Shown here in pieces: positions 1 through 8,730 of a stretch of 64,000 bases of DNA. The notes under the pieces were generated by a model. The model saw only the letters and a list, made by a program, of their open reading frames with translations. It was not told the DNA's origin and ran no database searches. This stretch comes from Pseudomonas triticifolii. GTDB taxonomy: Bacteria; Pseudomonadota; Gammaproteobacteria; Pseudomonadales; Pseudomonadaceae. The stretch's first letter is position 1. The number at the start of each line of letters is the position of its first letter. The stretch covers positions 496,001 to 560,000 of the forward strand of contig NZ_JACONV010000002.1 in NCBI RefSeq assembly GCF_014358015.1, read 5' to 3'. The translations under genes were made by a program, and so were the position numbers.

Positions 1-7
1 AATCATC

Positions 8-1498
8 TCAGTGGCCGACCTGACTGCCGACGTGCTCACGCGCAAGCGGCACATCATCGCCCGCCGACAACCCGCCACCCAGCGCCACCACCAGCCCGGC
101 ATACGCGGTCAGCCGCGCCGCCTCGACCTGCTGCTGAACCTGCTGCTGACGAAACAGCAGGGTCTGGGCGTTGAGCACGCTCAGGTAATCGGTCAGCCCG
201 CGCTGGTAGGCGATCAGGGCAATGTCATAAGTCTTGCGTGCCGACGCCACGGAATCGGCGGCGTACACCTGCTGCTTGTCGAGTGAGGCACGACGAATCA
301 ACTGGTCGGAGACGCTCTTGAGCGCCATGACCAGCGTCTGGTTGTAATGCGCAACCGCCAGGTCATAACCGGCCGAAGCGCGCCCCAGTTCAGCGCGCAA
401 GCGCCCGCCATCGAACATCGGCAAGGTAAGCGCAGGGCCTGCCGTGTAGCTGAGTTTGCTGCCCGTCAGAAACGCCAGCATGCCGCCACCCGTGGCCATG
501 TAACCGAGGCTGGCAACCAGATCGACGTTGGGATAGAAATTGGCGTGTGCCACATCGATGCCTTGCGCCTGAGCGGCCACACGCCACTGACTGGCGACCA
601 CGTCGGGCCGCTGGCCGAGCAGTTGCGCAGGCAATGCCGAAGGCAGTTTCAGTTCGCTGTTCAGCACCAGACGGGGACGTTGCAAGGTCGAGCCCTCGCC
701 AGGCCCCTTGCCTGCCAGCGCCGCCAGCTGGTTACGCCCCAAGGCGATGGCTTCTTCAAGCTCATCGATCTGTCGATGGATCTCCGGCAACGTGGCCTGG
801 GCCTGGCTGACCTCGAAGTGCGTGCCCAGGCCGCCCTTGAGCCGACGCTGCGCCAGGTCCAGCATCTGCTGTTGCTGGGCCAGCGAGGCCTTGGCAATCT
901 CGAGACGAGCGAAGTTCAGGGAGAACTGGATGTAGGCGCGAACGATATTTTCCTGCAGCTCAAGCTGCGCCTGTCGCTGTTCGGCAGCGCTCATGTGCCC
1001 CAGGTCAAGGGCCTGTTCACTGGCGCTGCGCTCGCGGCCCCACAGGTCCAGCGCGTAACGCATGCCCAGCGACGCATTGTTGTCCCAGGTGTGACGATCG
1101 GCGAGCGCGCCGGGGCCGTAAAACTGATCGCTCGGCCAGTCGTGACGCGCCAGACTTGCCGTGCCTTGCACCTGCACCGATTCGGCGGACTCAGCCATCC
1201 CCGCCATCGCTTTGGCCTCCCGCACGCGCGCTGCTGCCATGGCGAGGCTCGGACTGCCCAGAACGGCCAGCTCGATCCAGCGGTCCAGTTGCGGATCGTT
1301 GTAGACACGCCACCAGTGTGCTGTAGGCCAGTGCGCAGCGAGTGCGGCGTTCTGAATGGCGCTGTCGGTGGCCAGGCTGTCAGCAGATAACGCGCTGCCC
1401 TTGGGTTCGATTCCACCGGTTGCAATGCAGCCACTTATAACCAACGATAAAACCAGAAGACCGAGGGGCTTGAACCCTCTGATGATGCGACGCGGCAC
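8..1498 (-). CDS. RND-type efflux outer-membrane factor lipoprotein (NodT/OprM family)
   Basis: This is an outer-membrane channel of a tripartite efflux system, linking an inner-membrane pump to the cell surface. The 496-residue length is typical of the TolC/OprM/NodT family. A lipoprotein signal ends in the lipobox LVISGC with Cys24, so the mature protein is lipid-anchored. Two outer-membrane-efflux repeats follow, with the family pattern LGQRPDVVASQ near residue 300. It is divergent from the LysR gene at 1683, a usual arrangement for a regulated pump. Its TGA (10-8) overlaps an ATG at 6-4, so the next gene of the operon, perhaps the membrane fusion or pump subunit, probably starts at the left edge. 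The substrate is not visible from sequence. Confidence 0.88.
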   Translation of the reverse strand: MPRRIIRGFKPLGLLVLSLVISGCIATGGIEPKGSALSADSLATDSAIQNAALAAHWPTAHWWRVYNDPQLDRWIELAVLGSPSLAMAAARVREAKAMAGMAESAESVQVQGTASLARHDWPSDQFYGPGALADRHTWDNNASLGMRYALDLWGRERSASEQALDLGHMSAAEQRQAQLELQENIVRAYIQFSLNFARLEIAKASLAQQQQMLDLAQRRLKGGLGTHFEVSQAQATLPEIHRQIDELEEAIALGRNQLAALAGKGPGEGSTLQRPRLVLNSELKLPSALPAQLLGQRPDVVASQWRVAAQAQGIDVAHANFYPNVDLVASLGYMATGGGMLAFLTGSKLSYTAGPALTLPMFDGGRLRAELGRASAGYDLAVAHYNQTLVMALKSVSDQLIRRASLDKQQVYAADSVASARKTYDIALIAYQRGLTDYLSVLNAQTLLFRQQQVQQQVEAARLTAYAGLVVALGGGLSAGDDVPLAREHVGSQVGH

Positions 1499-1682
1499 AG
1501 CTGCGAGTTCCCGACCGGTGATGAAACGCCTTGAATGGCGGCGATTCTAGGGGGCACTCGACACGGCGATAAGCGGGAAGATATGTGAATCTTTATTACC
1601 GAAACGGTGATAATCCGTCGGTATGGCTGACACGCGTCAGTTACTTCATGTCACAATTTGCCATCGACTCAGAGAAACACTC

Positions 1683-2630
1683 ATGGACACCCTGCAAAAC
1701 ATGCGCGCCTTCAGTTGCGTGGCGCAAGCGGGCAGTTTTACTGCGGCAGCAGCCTTGCTCGACACCACAACCGCCAACGTGTCGCGCGCCGTCTCCAACC
1801 TTGAGGCGCACTTGCAGACCCGCCTGCTCAACCGTACCACTCGCCGTATCGCCCTGACCGAAGCAGGCAAGCGCTACCTGCTGCGCTGCGAGCAGATCCT
1901 GATGTCTGTCGAAGAAGCCGAAGCCGAAGCCAGCGACGCCCATGCGCGGCCGGCCGGTCAGCTCAAGATGCATTCGATGCCAGGGGTCGGTCAGCATTAT
2001 GTGGTCGACGCCATCGCCCGTTATCGGCGCAGCCACCCGGACGTGTCGTTCGACCTGACGCTGACCAGTCGTGTGCCTGATCTGCTGGAAGACGGTTACG
2101 ACGTCTCGATCGTGCTGGCCAGCGAGTTGCCGGACTCGGGCTTTGTGTCCCAGCGGCTGGGAATCACCTACAGCATCGTGTGTGCGTCGCCGGAGTACAT
2201 CAAGACGTTCGGCACCGCGCACAAGCCTGCAGACCTGTTGAATCACGCCTGCCTGCGCCTGGTGAGCCCGGTGTTTCCGCTGGAAAAATGGCTGTTCGAC
2301 GGCCCGCAAGGCCAGGAAATGGTCACCATTACCACTTCACCACTGCTGGTCAATTCGGCGGACGCGATGAAGACGGCCATTTCCAGCGGCATGGGTGTCG
2401 GCATTCTGCCGATCTACTCGGCCATCGAAGGGCTGCGTAACGGCACGCTGGTGCGGATCATGACCGACTACCGCTCCCAGGAACTGAACCTGTACGCCAT
2501 CTACCCTTCGCGCCAGTACCTGGATGCCAAGATCAAGACCTGGGTGGAATACCTGCGTGGTTCACTGCCGGAGATTCTGGCGGCAGATGAAGCAGACCTG
2601 CACGTGCAGGCCCTGAAAAGCATGTCCTGA
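1683..2630 (+). CDS. LysR-family transcriptional regulator
   Basis: This is a 315-residue LysR regulator. The N-terminal winged helix-turn-helix (residues about 1-60, MDTLQNMRAF then SFTAAAALLDTTTANVSRAV) is followed by a periplasmic-binding-like effector domain (about 90-300). I chose the ATG at 1683 because it begins the conserved HTH; an in-frame start at 1623 would add 20 residues with no family match. It is divergent from the efflux gene at 1498, with 184 bases between, so it probably controls the pump. The effector is unknown. Confidence 0.85.
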   Translation: MDTLQNMRAFSCVAQAGSFTAAAALLDTTTANVSRAVSNLEAHLQTRLLNRTTRRIALTEAGKRYLLRCEQILMSVEEAEAEASDAHARPAGQLKMHSMPGVGQHYVVDAIARYRRSHPDVSFDLTLTSRVPDLLEDGYDVSIVLASELPDSGFVSQRLGITYSIVCASPEYIKTFGTAHKPADLLNHACLRLVSPVFPLEKWLFDGPQGQEMVTITTSPLLVNSADAMKTAISSGMGVGILPIYSAIEGLRNGTLVRIMTDYRSQELNLYAIYPSRQYLDAKIKTWVEYLRGSLPEILAADEADLHVQALKSMS

Positions 2631-2717
2631 CGTCGTACAACCGCAAAACCGGCTGCCAAAGAGCGGGCAGGAATGTTAGCGTGCTACTCATTCAACCCGC
2701 TCAAGAGTGACTGCCCA

Positions 2718-3692
2718 ATGAAAAAAACCGTACTCGCCTTCAGCCGTGTTTCCCCTGAAATGGCTGAACGCCTGTCGCAGGACTTCAACGTCGTCGTGCC
2801 CAACCCCAAGCTGGGCGACCTCAATGCACAGTTCGAAGAGGCCCTGCCCGAATCCCACGGGATGATCGGTGCGGGTCGCAAGCTGGGCCGTGAGCAATTG
2901 GCGAACGCCAGCCGTCTGGAAGTGGTGTCGAGCATTTCAGTGGGTTACGACAACTACGACGTCGGCTACCTGAGCGAGCGCGGCATCATGCTGACCAACA
3001 CCCCGGATGTGCTGACTGAAAGCACCGCCGACCTGGGTTTCTCGCTGATCATGAGCAGCGCGCGCCGCGTGGCCGAGCTGGATGCCTGGACCAAGGCGGG
3101 TCAGTGGACACGCAGCATCGAAGCGCCGCATTTCGGCACCGATGTGCATGGCAAGACACTGGGCATCGTCGGCATGGGCAACATCGGCGCAGCGATTGCG
3201 CGGCGTGGCCGACTGGGTTTCAACATGCCGATCCTGTACAGCGGCAACAGCCGCAAGACTGAACTGGAACAGGAACTGGGCGCGCAATTCCGCAGCCTGG
3301 ACCAACTGCTGGCCGAGTCCGACTTCGTGTGTCTGGTGGTGCCATTGAGCGACAAGACCCGCCACCTGATCTCGCGCCGCGAACTGAGCCTGATGAAGCC
3401 GAGCGCCATCCTGGTCAACATCGCCCGTGGCCCGATCGTCGACGAACCGGCGCTGATCGAAGCACTGCAAAACGGCACTATTCGTGGCGCGGGTCTTGAT
3501 GTCTACGAAAAGGAACCGCTGAGCGAATCCCCACTGTTCCAGCTCAAGAACGCCGTCACCCTGCCCCACATCGGCTCGGCCACCACCGAAACCCGTCAGG
3601 CTATGGCGGACCGTGCCTACCACAACCTGCGCAGCGCACTGCTGGGTGAACGCCCGCAGGATCTGGTCAATCCGCAGGTCTGGAAGGGTTGA
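2718..3692 (+). CDS. ghrB: D-2-hydroxyacid dehydrogenase, GhrB/TkrA type (glyoxylate/hydroxypyruvate/2-ketogluconate reductase)
   Basis: This cytoplasmic NAD(P)H-dependent reductase (324 residues) belongs to the D-isomer-specific 2-hydroxyacid dehydrogenases. The Rossmann motif GIVGMGNIGAAIA is near residue 150. The substrate-binding Arg is in VNIARGP, the active-site Glu in GLDVYEKEPL, and the catalytic His in LPHIGSAT. The stretches around NTPDVLTESTADL and FNMPILY closely resemble E. coli GhrB. The start at 2718 (MKKTVLAFS) is preferred over the in-frame codon at 2673. Substrate choice among glyoxylate, hydroxypyruvate and 2-ketogluconate cannot be settled here; no ketogluconate genes are adjacent. 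Confidence 0.82.
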   Translation: MKKTVLAFSRVSPEMAERLSQDFNVVVPNPKLGDLNAQFEEALPESHGMIGAGRKLGREQLANASRLEVVSSISVGYDNYDVGYLSERGIMLTNTPDVLTESTADLGFSLIMSSARRVAELDAWTKAGQWTRSIEAPHFGTDVHGKTLGIVGMGNIGAAIARRGRLGFNMPILYSGNSRKTELEQELGAQFRSLDQLLAESDFVCLVVPLSDKTRHLISRRELSLMKPSAILVNIARGPIVDEPALIEALQNGTIRGAGLDVYEKEPLSESPLFQLKNAVTLPHIGSATTETRQAMADRAYHNLRSALLGERPQDLVNPQVWKG

Positions 3693-3738
3693 GATAAATC
3701 GGTCAGGCCCGCAGCTCAAAGAAACGCTGTGTTTGAAC

Positions 3739-3824
3739 GTGGGAGGCGGCTTGCCGGCGATGCGGAGTGTCAGGCGACTTGTCAGTGACAGGTCTTGCGC
3801 TGTCGCCGGCAAGCCGCCTCCCAC
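3739..3824. repeat. REP doublet (REPIN-like), 22-bp inverted arms
   Basis: The left arm at 3739-3760 (begins gtgggaggcggcttgccgg) is the exact reverse complement of the right arm at 3803-3824. The 42-base centre is itself partly self-complementary. This is the classic Pseudomonas paired-REP layout. It lies between the convergent reductase and DMT exporter genes and may also help end transcription. Confidence 0.85.
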
Positions 3825-3872
3825 AGTTTTTATCGGCTACACGACCACGACCGCGCTTTACCCACGTTGGCC

Positions 3873-4775
3873 TCAGGCCAGTTTCCCGCTCACCGGCACC
3901 ACCACCGGCTTGGCCTTCCTGAACACCAGCACATTGCCCACCATCACCAGCACCAGCCCGACCAGCGCCACCGACGTCCACTGATAGCCCTCGACCCACG
4001 CCGAAATGTTCAGCGCCACCACCGGGAACAGCACCGTGCAGTAAGCGGCGCGCTCCGGCCCCATGCGGCCGACCAGGGTCAGGTAGGCGGTGAAGCCAAT
4101 CACCGAGCCGGGGATGACCAGATACAACAGCGAGCCGATGTAACGGCCGTTCCACTCAAACGTGAACGGCGTCCCGCTCAGCAGGCAATACACACACAGA
4201 ATCGCCGCGCCATAAAACATGCCCCAGGCATTGGTGGTCAACGGACGCAGACCGGCTTTCTGCTGCATGCTCGACAGCATGTTGCCCGCCGAAAAACACA
4301 GCGTGCCTAGCAGCGCAAGGCCAAGCCCTATCAGGGTCTGGTGGCTGGCACCGTGCCCGGACAGTTCAGGCCAGAACAGAAAGCCCAGACCCAGCAACCC
4401 CAATGCGCCGCCGGTCAGTACATTGCTGGCGATCTTCTGGCGAAAGAATACCCGCGCACTCAGAGCATTCCACAAGGTTGCGGTCGAAAAGACGACGGCG
4501 ATCAGCCCACTGGGGATCCACTGACTCGCGGTCAAAAAGCACATGAAGTTGACGCAGAACAGGCAGACGCCCTGCGCCAGACAGATCAACTGGCCGCGAC
4601 GGTTGACCGGCTGCAGACGCTTGCTGATCAGCAAAATAGCGAACAGCACCAATGCAGCCAGTGCGAAGCGATAGACAATCGACACGGGAATGGCGACCTC
4701 GCCCAGCTGGAGTTTCAGCGCAATCCAGGTCGTGCCCCAGATCAGCACGGTCAGCAGATAAAGCGATAGGTTCAT
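3873..4775 (-). CDS. EamA/DMT-family transporter (RhaT/YedA-like exporter)
   Basis: This 300-residue inner-membrane protein is built of about ten hydrophobic helices arranged as two EamA repeats. It begins MNLSLYLLTVLIWGTTWIA, the usual DMT opening with the WGT motif in helix 1. Members export amino acids, purines or other small metabolites; the cargo here is unknown. The ATG at 4775 is chosen because the 52 residues upstream in frame are hydrophilic and unlike the family. The gene diverges from the AraC regulator at 4912, which probably controls it. Confidence 0.83.
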   Translation of the reverse strand: MNLSLYLLTVLIWGTTWIALKLQLGEVAIPVSIVYRFALAALVLFAILLISKRLQPVNRRGQLICLAQGVCLFCVNFMCFLTASQWIPSGLIAVVFSTATLWNALSARVFFRQKIASNVLTGGALGLLGLGFLFWPELSGHGASHQTLIGLGLALLGTLCFSAGNMLSSMQQKAGLRPLTTNAWGMFYGAAILCVYCLLSGTPFTFEWNGRYIGSLLYLVIPGSVIGFTAYLTLVGRMGPERAAYCTVLFPVVALNISAWVEGYQWTSVALVGLVLVMVGNVLVFRKAKPVVVPVSGKLA

Positions 4776-4911
4776 GACGCAGACTCCTTGATGAGCCCTC
4801 AGTCTGCTGCGCGCCTCGACACGGGCGTTTGCATAATCTTGCGCATTTGATCGACACAGTGATGGCAGGCGAGCTGCTCGCAGGTACGATGAGCGGCATA
4901 GAGGAAACGCC

Positions 4912-5790
4912 ATGTCCACCATCGAATCCATTCAGGTCTTCCAGGCCCTGAACAGCTCGCCCCACTCCTGCCTTGAGCAGAGCGCAACGCTGGGCGACGG
5001 TTTGGTGGCAGCGTTGTGGAGCAATCGGCATGACTCGCAGGAGTATCACGCGCCGACCCACCACACACTCTCGTGCTACATCGAAGACGGCACCGGCACG
5101 TTTCGGCGTGATCGGCCCGACCAGAAAGGTTCTCCCGGCAAACTCTGTGTGTTGCCTGCCGGACACGAATCGGCGTGGATCGTGAACGGCGAGATTCGCC
5201 TGGCGCATCTGTATTTCAGCGCGGAGCAGTTCGCGTTGAGCTGCGTCACGCTACTGGACCGCGAGCCCCGGGAAATGCAGCTGCGTGAAGACACCTTCCT
5301 GGACGATCCGGTGCAGGCGCAGCGTTTCCAGCAACTGATCCGCCTCAACTGGGCCGAACCGGGCGAACGTCTGCTGACCAGCAGCCTGGCCCATGAAATG
5401 ATCGACCATGCACTGCTCAGCCAGGTCGGGCAACGCGAAGGTTTGCGTCTCAAAGGCGGGTTGGCGCCGCACCTGCGAAGGCAACTGGCGGAGTTCATCG
5501 AGACGCATCTGGCGGATCCCCTTAGCCTGGGCCAACTGGCAGGATTGTGTGCGCTGTCGGAATACCATTTCGCCCGCATGTTTCGCGAGAGCTTCGGGTT
5601 GCCGCCTCATCAGTATCTGCTGGCACGTCGCCTGGAACGGGCTCGCCAGTTGCTGCGCACCACCCGCGACCCGCTTGGCGACATTGCCCAGGCCTGCGGT
5701 TTTGCCAGCGCCAGTCATTTCAGCAATCGGTTTCGCCAGGCCGTGGGCGCGACGCCCGGCGAATACCGCGTGGCCCTGATGGCGATCTAA
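4912..5790 (+). CDS. AraC-family transcriptional regulator
   Basis: This is a 292-residue regulator. The N-terminal domain looks cupin-like (about 15-170, with LSCYIEDGTGTF and LCVLPAGHESAW). The C-terminal AraC double helix-turn-helix (about 190-290) includes LAGLCALSEYHFARMFRESF and GDIAQACGFASASHFSNRFR. A good ribosome site (gaggaaac) precedes the ATG. It diverges from the DMT exporter at 4775, which suggests it senses and regulates that exporter's cargo. Its stop overlaps the end of the convergent DUF3325 gene by three to four bases. Confidence 0.85.
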   Translation: MSTIESIQVFQALNSSPHSCLEQSATLGDGLVAALWSNRHDSQEYHAPTHHTLSCYIEDGTGTFRRDRPDQKGSPGKLCVLPAGHESAWIVNGEIRLAHLYFSAEQFALSCVTLLDREPREMQLREDTFLDDPVQAQRFQQLIRLNWAEPGERLLTSSLAHEMIDHALLSQVGQREGLRLKGGLAPHLRRQLAEFIETHLADPLSLGQLAGLCALSEYHFARMFRESFGLPPHQYLLARRLERARQLLRTTRDPLGDIAQACGFASASHFSNRFRQAVGATPGEYRVALMAI

Positions 5791-6116
5791 AACATCCGAT
5801 CGAACATCGCCAGCGGGCTGAACACAAGCGCGCAACCGGCCAGTATCAACACCCAGCGTGGCCGCAACGGCATCAGCGAAACCAGCACCACGGCGCTGGC
5901 CATCAACACCGCAAACCACTGCACCAGACCGATGTCCCAGCCGTCAGCGTCCACAGCAGGCCAGGGTGAGACGAGCAGCGCGCTCCAGCCGATCAGCCTG
6001 AAGGTCAGGCGACGGCGCTCGGTGAGCGGGCCTTTGCACAGCTCGCCGTAATGACGTGGCATGGACAGGCACAGCAACGAAAATCCCAGGTAACACAACA
6101 AGGCCGCGAGCAGCAT
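5787..6116 (-). CDS. DUF3325 membrane protein, iron-uptake associated
   Basis: This is a small 109-residue inner-membrane protein with three or four hydrophobic helices (start MLLAALLCYLGFSLLCLSM). It fits DUF3325, a family that travels with PepSY iron-reductase-like genes. The ATG at 6116 overlaps the TGA of the upstream PepSY gene (TGATG), showing translational coupling; a TTG one codon earlier is the alternative. It is last in the DUF3649-PepSY-DUF3325 operon. The biochemical role is unknown. Confidence 0.75.
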   Translation of the reverse strand: MLLAALLCYLGFSLLCLSMPRHYGELCKGPLTERRRLTFRLIGWSALLVSPWPAVDADGWDIGLVQWFAVLMASAVVLVSLMPLRPRWVLILAGCALVFSPLAMFDRMF

Positions 6117-7690
6117 CAACCAGCCTCCTGCGGGCCGGCCTGCAACGGCAGGCTGTCCGGGCGTAGCGCCCTGGTGGCGGGCGACGACGTGAACTTCGTG
6201 GCCGTCCAGCCCAGAAACAGACCCGTCGCCAGGGCCGTCAGGTCAAACGCTGTCAGTACCCAACTGCCCGCTGCCCATGAATCCAGCAGATAGCGACCTG
6301 CGGTCAGCAGATCCAGCAATGGCAGCGCCGTGAACAGAAACGCCCCCAGCCACAGTTGCTCACGCCAGGCAGTGCGACCGCGACGTAGCAACGCATGCAG
6401 CACGGACACGCCCCAGACACTGAAGAACACGCTGACTTCCCAATCCGCACGCCCGGCCAATCCTGCTGGCATCACGCGGTTGGCCCAGAAAAATGCAGCG
6501 ACTGCGATCATCAAGCCGGACATGCTGGCGATGTTCAGCACTTCCACCAGCCTCAACTCCAGCGGCAGCGCAGCACTTTTTGCGTGCTTGAGCTGACGTT
6601 TGCCCAGCCACATCACCAGCCCCGTGCCGATCATGGCAGTGCCCGCGATACCGAAAATGAAGTACAGCCAGCGCAACAACGGCTGAGCGAAATGCCCGAC
6701 GTGCAAGCCATACATCGCGCCGGACACCTGCAACGCCATCGGCCGTTCCGGTACTTCACTCTGCAACTCGCCGCTGACGCCGCTGAACGTCAGCGCCCCG
6801 CCACGCTCCATGACAATGCTGCCCTTGTCGTCACGGGTCAGCAGAACCGAGGCGGCTGCATCGCCGGGGTTATTGACTATCACACGCCCAACATGGCCGC
6901 TGTCCCAGCGCTCGGCGGCAGTCTTGACCAACGGTGCCAGTGCAATCAACGGCGCGGGTTTGCCTTCGGCTCTGGCGGGTCGGGAAGCTGGAAACGCTTC
7001 ACTGTAGTACGCCTGAACACTGCCATAGGCGGTCAGGATGCTGGCCGGCATCACCATCGACATGAAGATCACCAGGCTGCTGTAAGTGATCATCAAGTGG
7101 AACGGCAGCACCAGCACACCGAGTGCGTTATGCCCGTCAAGCCAGGAGCGCTGGCCCTTGCGCGGCCGGAACGTGAAGAACTCCTTGAAGATTTTTTTGT
7201 GAATGATGATGCCGGTGATCAGCGCGACGAACATCACCATCGCAGCGATGGTCGCCAGCCAGCGGCCCCACGGATGCGGCATCTGCAGCTGATAGTGGAA
7301 GCGATAGAAAAAATCCCCGCCCCGCGTGTCCCGCGCCTGCACTTGGGCCCCCGTCTGCGGATCGAGCAGCTTGCGCACGAAATTATTGCGCTGGCCGGCT
7401 TTGCCTTCCGGCAGCCAGCCCACCGACAACCCCGGCGTGCGCTCGTCAGGCAGGCTGATGAACCAGCGCGAGGCACCGGCGGCATGGGTTTGCAGGTAGT
7501 TCTGGGCCATCTGCACGCTGGCGCTGGCATCGAGCGTGCGCACCGGGATTTCCGGCTGCATCCATTGGGTGATCTCGTCCTTGAAGTACGAAAGCGTGCC
7601 AGTCAGAAAAATCGCGAACAGCAACCAGCCAAACAGCAAACCGACCCAGGTGTGCAACCAGGCCATCGCCTGACGAAAGCCCTCTTTCAC
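6116..7690 (-). CDS. PepSY-domain transmembrane protein (FoxB/PiuB-like, siderophore-iron utilisation)
   Basis: This is a 524-residue inner-membrane protein with PepSY-associated helices. The first helix (about 10-35, WLHTWVGLLFGWLLFAIFL) is followed by a periplasmic PepSY region, then helices near 180-210, 230-260 and 340-370 and a hydrophobic C-terminal cluster. Members (FoxB, PiuB) help use iron from siderophores, probably by reduction or release at the membrane. I chose the GTG at 7690 because it overlaps the TGA of the upstream DUF3649 gene (GTGA). The much longer open frame upstream is antisense filler in the DUF3649 gene. The Fur box ahead of the operon indicates iron control. Confidence 0.82.
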   Translation of the reverse strand: MKEGFRQAMAWLHTWVGLLFGWLLFAIFLTGTLSYFKDEITQWMQPEIPVRTLDASASVQMAQNYLQTHAAGASRWFISLPDERTPGLSVGWLPEGKAGQRNNFVRKLLDPQTGAQVQARDTRGGDFFYRFHYQLQMPHPWGRWLATIAAMVMFVALITGIIIHKKIFKEFFTFRPRKGQRSWLDGHNALGVLVLPFHLMITYSSLVIFMSMVMPASILTAYGSVQAYYSEAFPASRPARAEGKPAPLIALAPLVKTAAERWDSGHVGRVIVNNPGDAAASVLLTRDDKGSIVMERGGALTFSGVSGELQSEVPERPMALQVSGAMYGLHVGHFAQPLLRWLYFIFGIAGTAMIGTGLVMWLGKRQLKHAKSAALPLELRLVEVLNIASMSGLMIAVAAFFWANRVMPAGLAGRADWEVSVFFSVWGVSVLHALLRRGRTAWREQLWLGAFLFTALPLLDLLTAGRYLLDSWAAGSWVLTAFDLTALATGLFLGWTATKFTSSPATRALRPDSLPLQAGPQEAG

Positions 7691-8037
7691 AGCAGCCACC
7701 GGCCGCACGCGTACACCGCACCGAGCGCGGCGCAGGGTGCCAGCACACCGACCCAGGCCTGCAACGCCGTTCGACAGGCGAAACACCAGAGCACAGCGAC
7801 CAGATAGGCGAGGAACGACAGCATCATGCCGACGCCCACGGCCTCGGCGCGGGGAATCGGCAACCACTGCGCGATACAAATGCTGGTGAGGGAGGCCAGC
7901 AGATAACCGGCAAAGATGGCGGCGAGCGCGCGCGAGGTCACGCCCAGTCGATAGGCGACCGTCACACCTTTGGCCTTGGGCGTTCGCTTTTTGACCCCAG
8001 CAGAAGTCGGGGACGTTACGGCAGTGGAAGCATCCAT
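7687..8037 (-). CDS. DUF3649 membrane protein, first gene of the PepSY iron operon
   Basis: This is a 116-residue protein with a basic cytoplasmic N-terminus (VKKRTPKAKG) and three or so hydrophobic helices (LAAIFAGYLLASLTSICIA; AVGVGMMLSFLAYLVAVLW; VGVLAPCAALGAVYACG). It matches DUF3649, usually encoded upstream of PepSY proteins in iron loci. The start at 8037 (MDASTAV) is favoured over an in-frame codon at 8082. It diverges from fecI with a Fur box in the shared intergenic region. The molecular function is unknown. Confidence 0.72.
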   Translation of the reverse strand: MDASTAVTSPTSAGVKKRTPKAKGVTVAYRLGVTSRALAAIFAGYLLASLTSICIAQWLPIPRAEAVGVGMMLSFLAYLVAVLWCFACRTALQAWVGVLAPCAALGAVYACGRWLL

Positions 8038-8148
8038 CGGAGCGTCTTCGTTCGGGACATGGAACGGCAGGTGCCGGGTCACGCCAAGGGCATGGCTTCG
8101 CCGACAAGTCTTTGTTCGTCGTTAACCAGACGAATGAAGCGCAATATT

Positions 8149-8166
8149 AATGATAAATATTCTCAT
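8149..8166. promoter_or_regulatory. Fur box between DUF3649 operon and fecI
   Basis: The sequence aatgataaatattctcat agrees at 16 of 18 positions with the common Pseudomonas form of the Fur operator (aatgataatcattctcat). It lies 33 bases upstream of the fecI start and 111 bases upstream of the divergent DUF3649 start, so iron-loaded Fur could repress both directions. Binding is inferred from the match. Confidence 0.8.
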
Positions 8167-8199
8167 ACGCAAAAGAGTCTGACAGAATCCACGCCATCA

Positions 8200-8730
8200 A
8201 TGAGTCCTCGTGGATTGCTCTTCGTGACACCCAGCGCCCATCCTGCTCTCAATCACACTGTCGACGGCCTGTTTCGGGCTCATAACACCTGGCTGACGAA
8301 CTGGTTGCGGCGCAGACTCGGCTGCCCTCACAGCGCGGCAGACTTGGCCCAGGACACGTTCATCAAGGTGCTGGGCGCACGCGACCCGCAACAGATCGTT
8401 GAGCCGCGAGCGTTCCTGACCACTATTGCCCGACGCGTGCTGTGCAATCACTACCGACGCCAGGACCTGGAGCGCGCCTACTATCAGGCGCTGGCCGAGC
8501 TGCCGGAAAGCGTGGCACCGTCGGAAGAAGAACGGGCGATCATTCTCGAAACGCTGGTCGAACTGGACCAGTTGCTGGAGGGGCTTCCCGCCCCAGTCAA
8601 AAGCGCCTTCCTGATGTCCCAGGTGGACGGCCTGAGCCACGGCGAAATCGCCGGCGCGCTGGGCATTTCCATCGCCACGGTCAAACGACACCTCAACAAG
8701 GCCGCGCTGCGCTGCTACTTCGCCTTATGA
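8200..8730 (+). CDS. fecI: ECF sigma factor, FecI family
   Basis: This is a 176-residue iron-starvation sigma factor that directs RNA polymerase to the receptor gene when the ligand signal arrives through FecR. Sigma region 2 includes DLAQDTFIKVL and ARRVLCNHYRRQDLERAY. Region 4 includes HGEIAGALGISIATVKRHLNKA. The start at 8200 gives the usual family length; a GTG about eight codons later is also possible. The stop overlaps the fecR start (ATGA). A Fur box sits just upstream. The neighbouring receptor is very like E. coli FecA, so ferric citrate is the likely inducer. Confidence 0.87.
   Translation: MSPRGLLFVTPSAHPALNHTVDGLFRAHNTWLTNWLRRRLGCPHSAADLAQDTFIKVLGARDPQQIVEPRAFLTTIARRVLCNHYRRQDLERAYYQALAELPESVAPSEEERAIILETLVELDQLLEGLPAPVKSAFLMSQVDGLSHGEIAGALGISIATVKRHLNKAALRCYFAL

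Noticed and set aside
6116..8107. A 663-residue PepSY protein starting at 8107
   Set aside because: The first 139 residues lie antisense-like over the DUF3649 gene in another frame. The GTG at 7690 overlaps the upstream stop and begins the family sequence.
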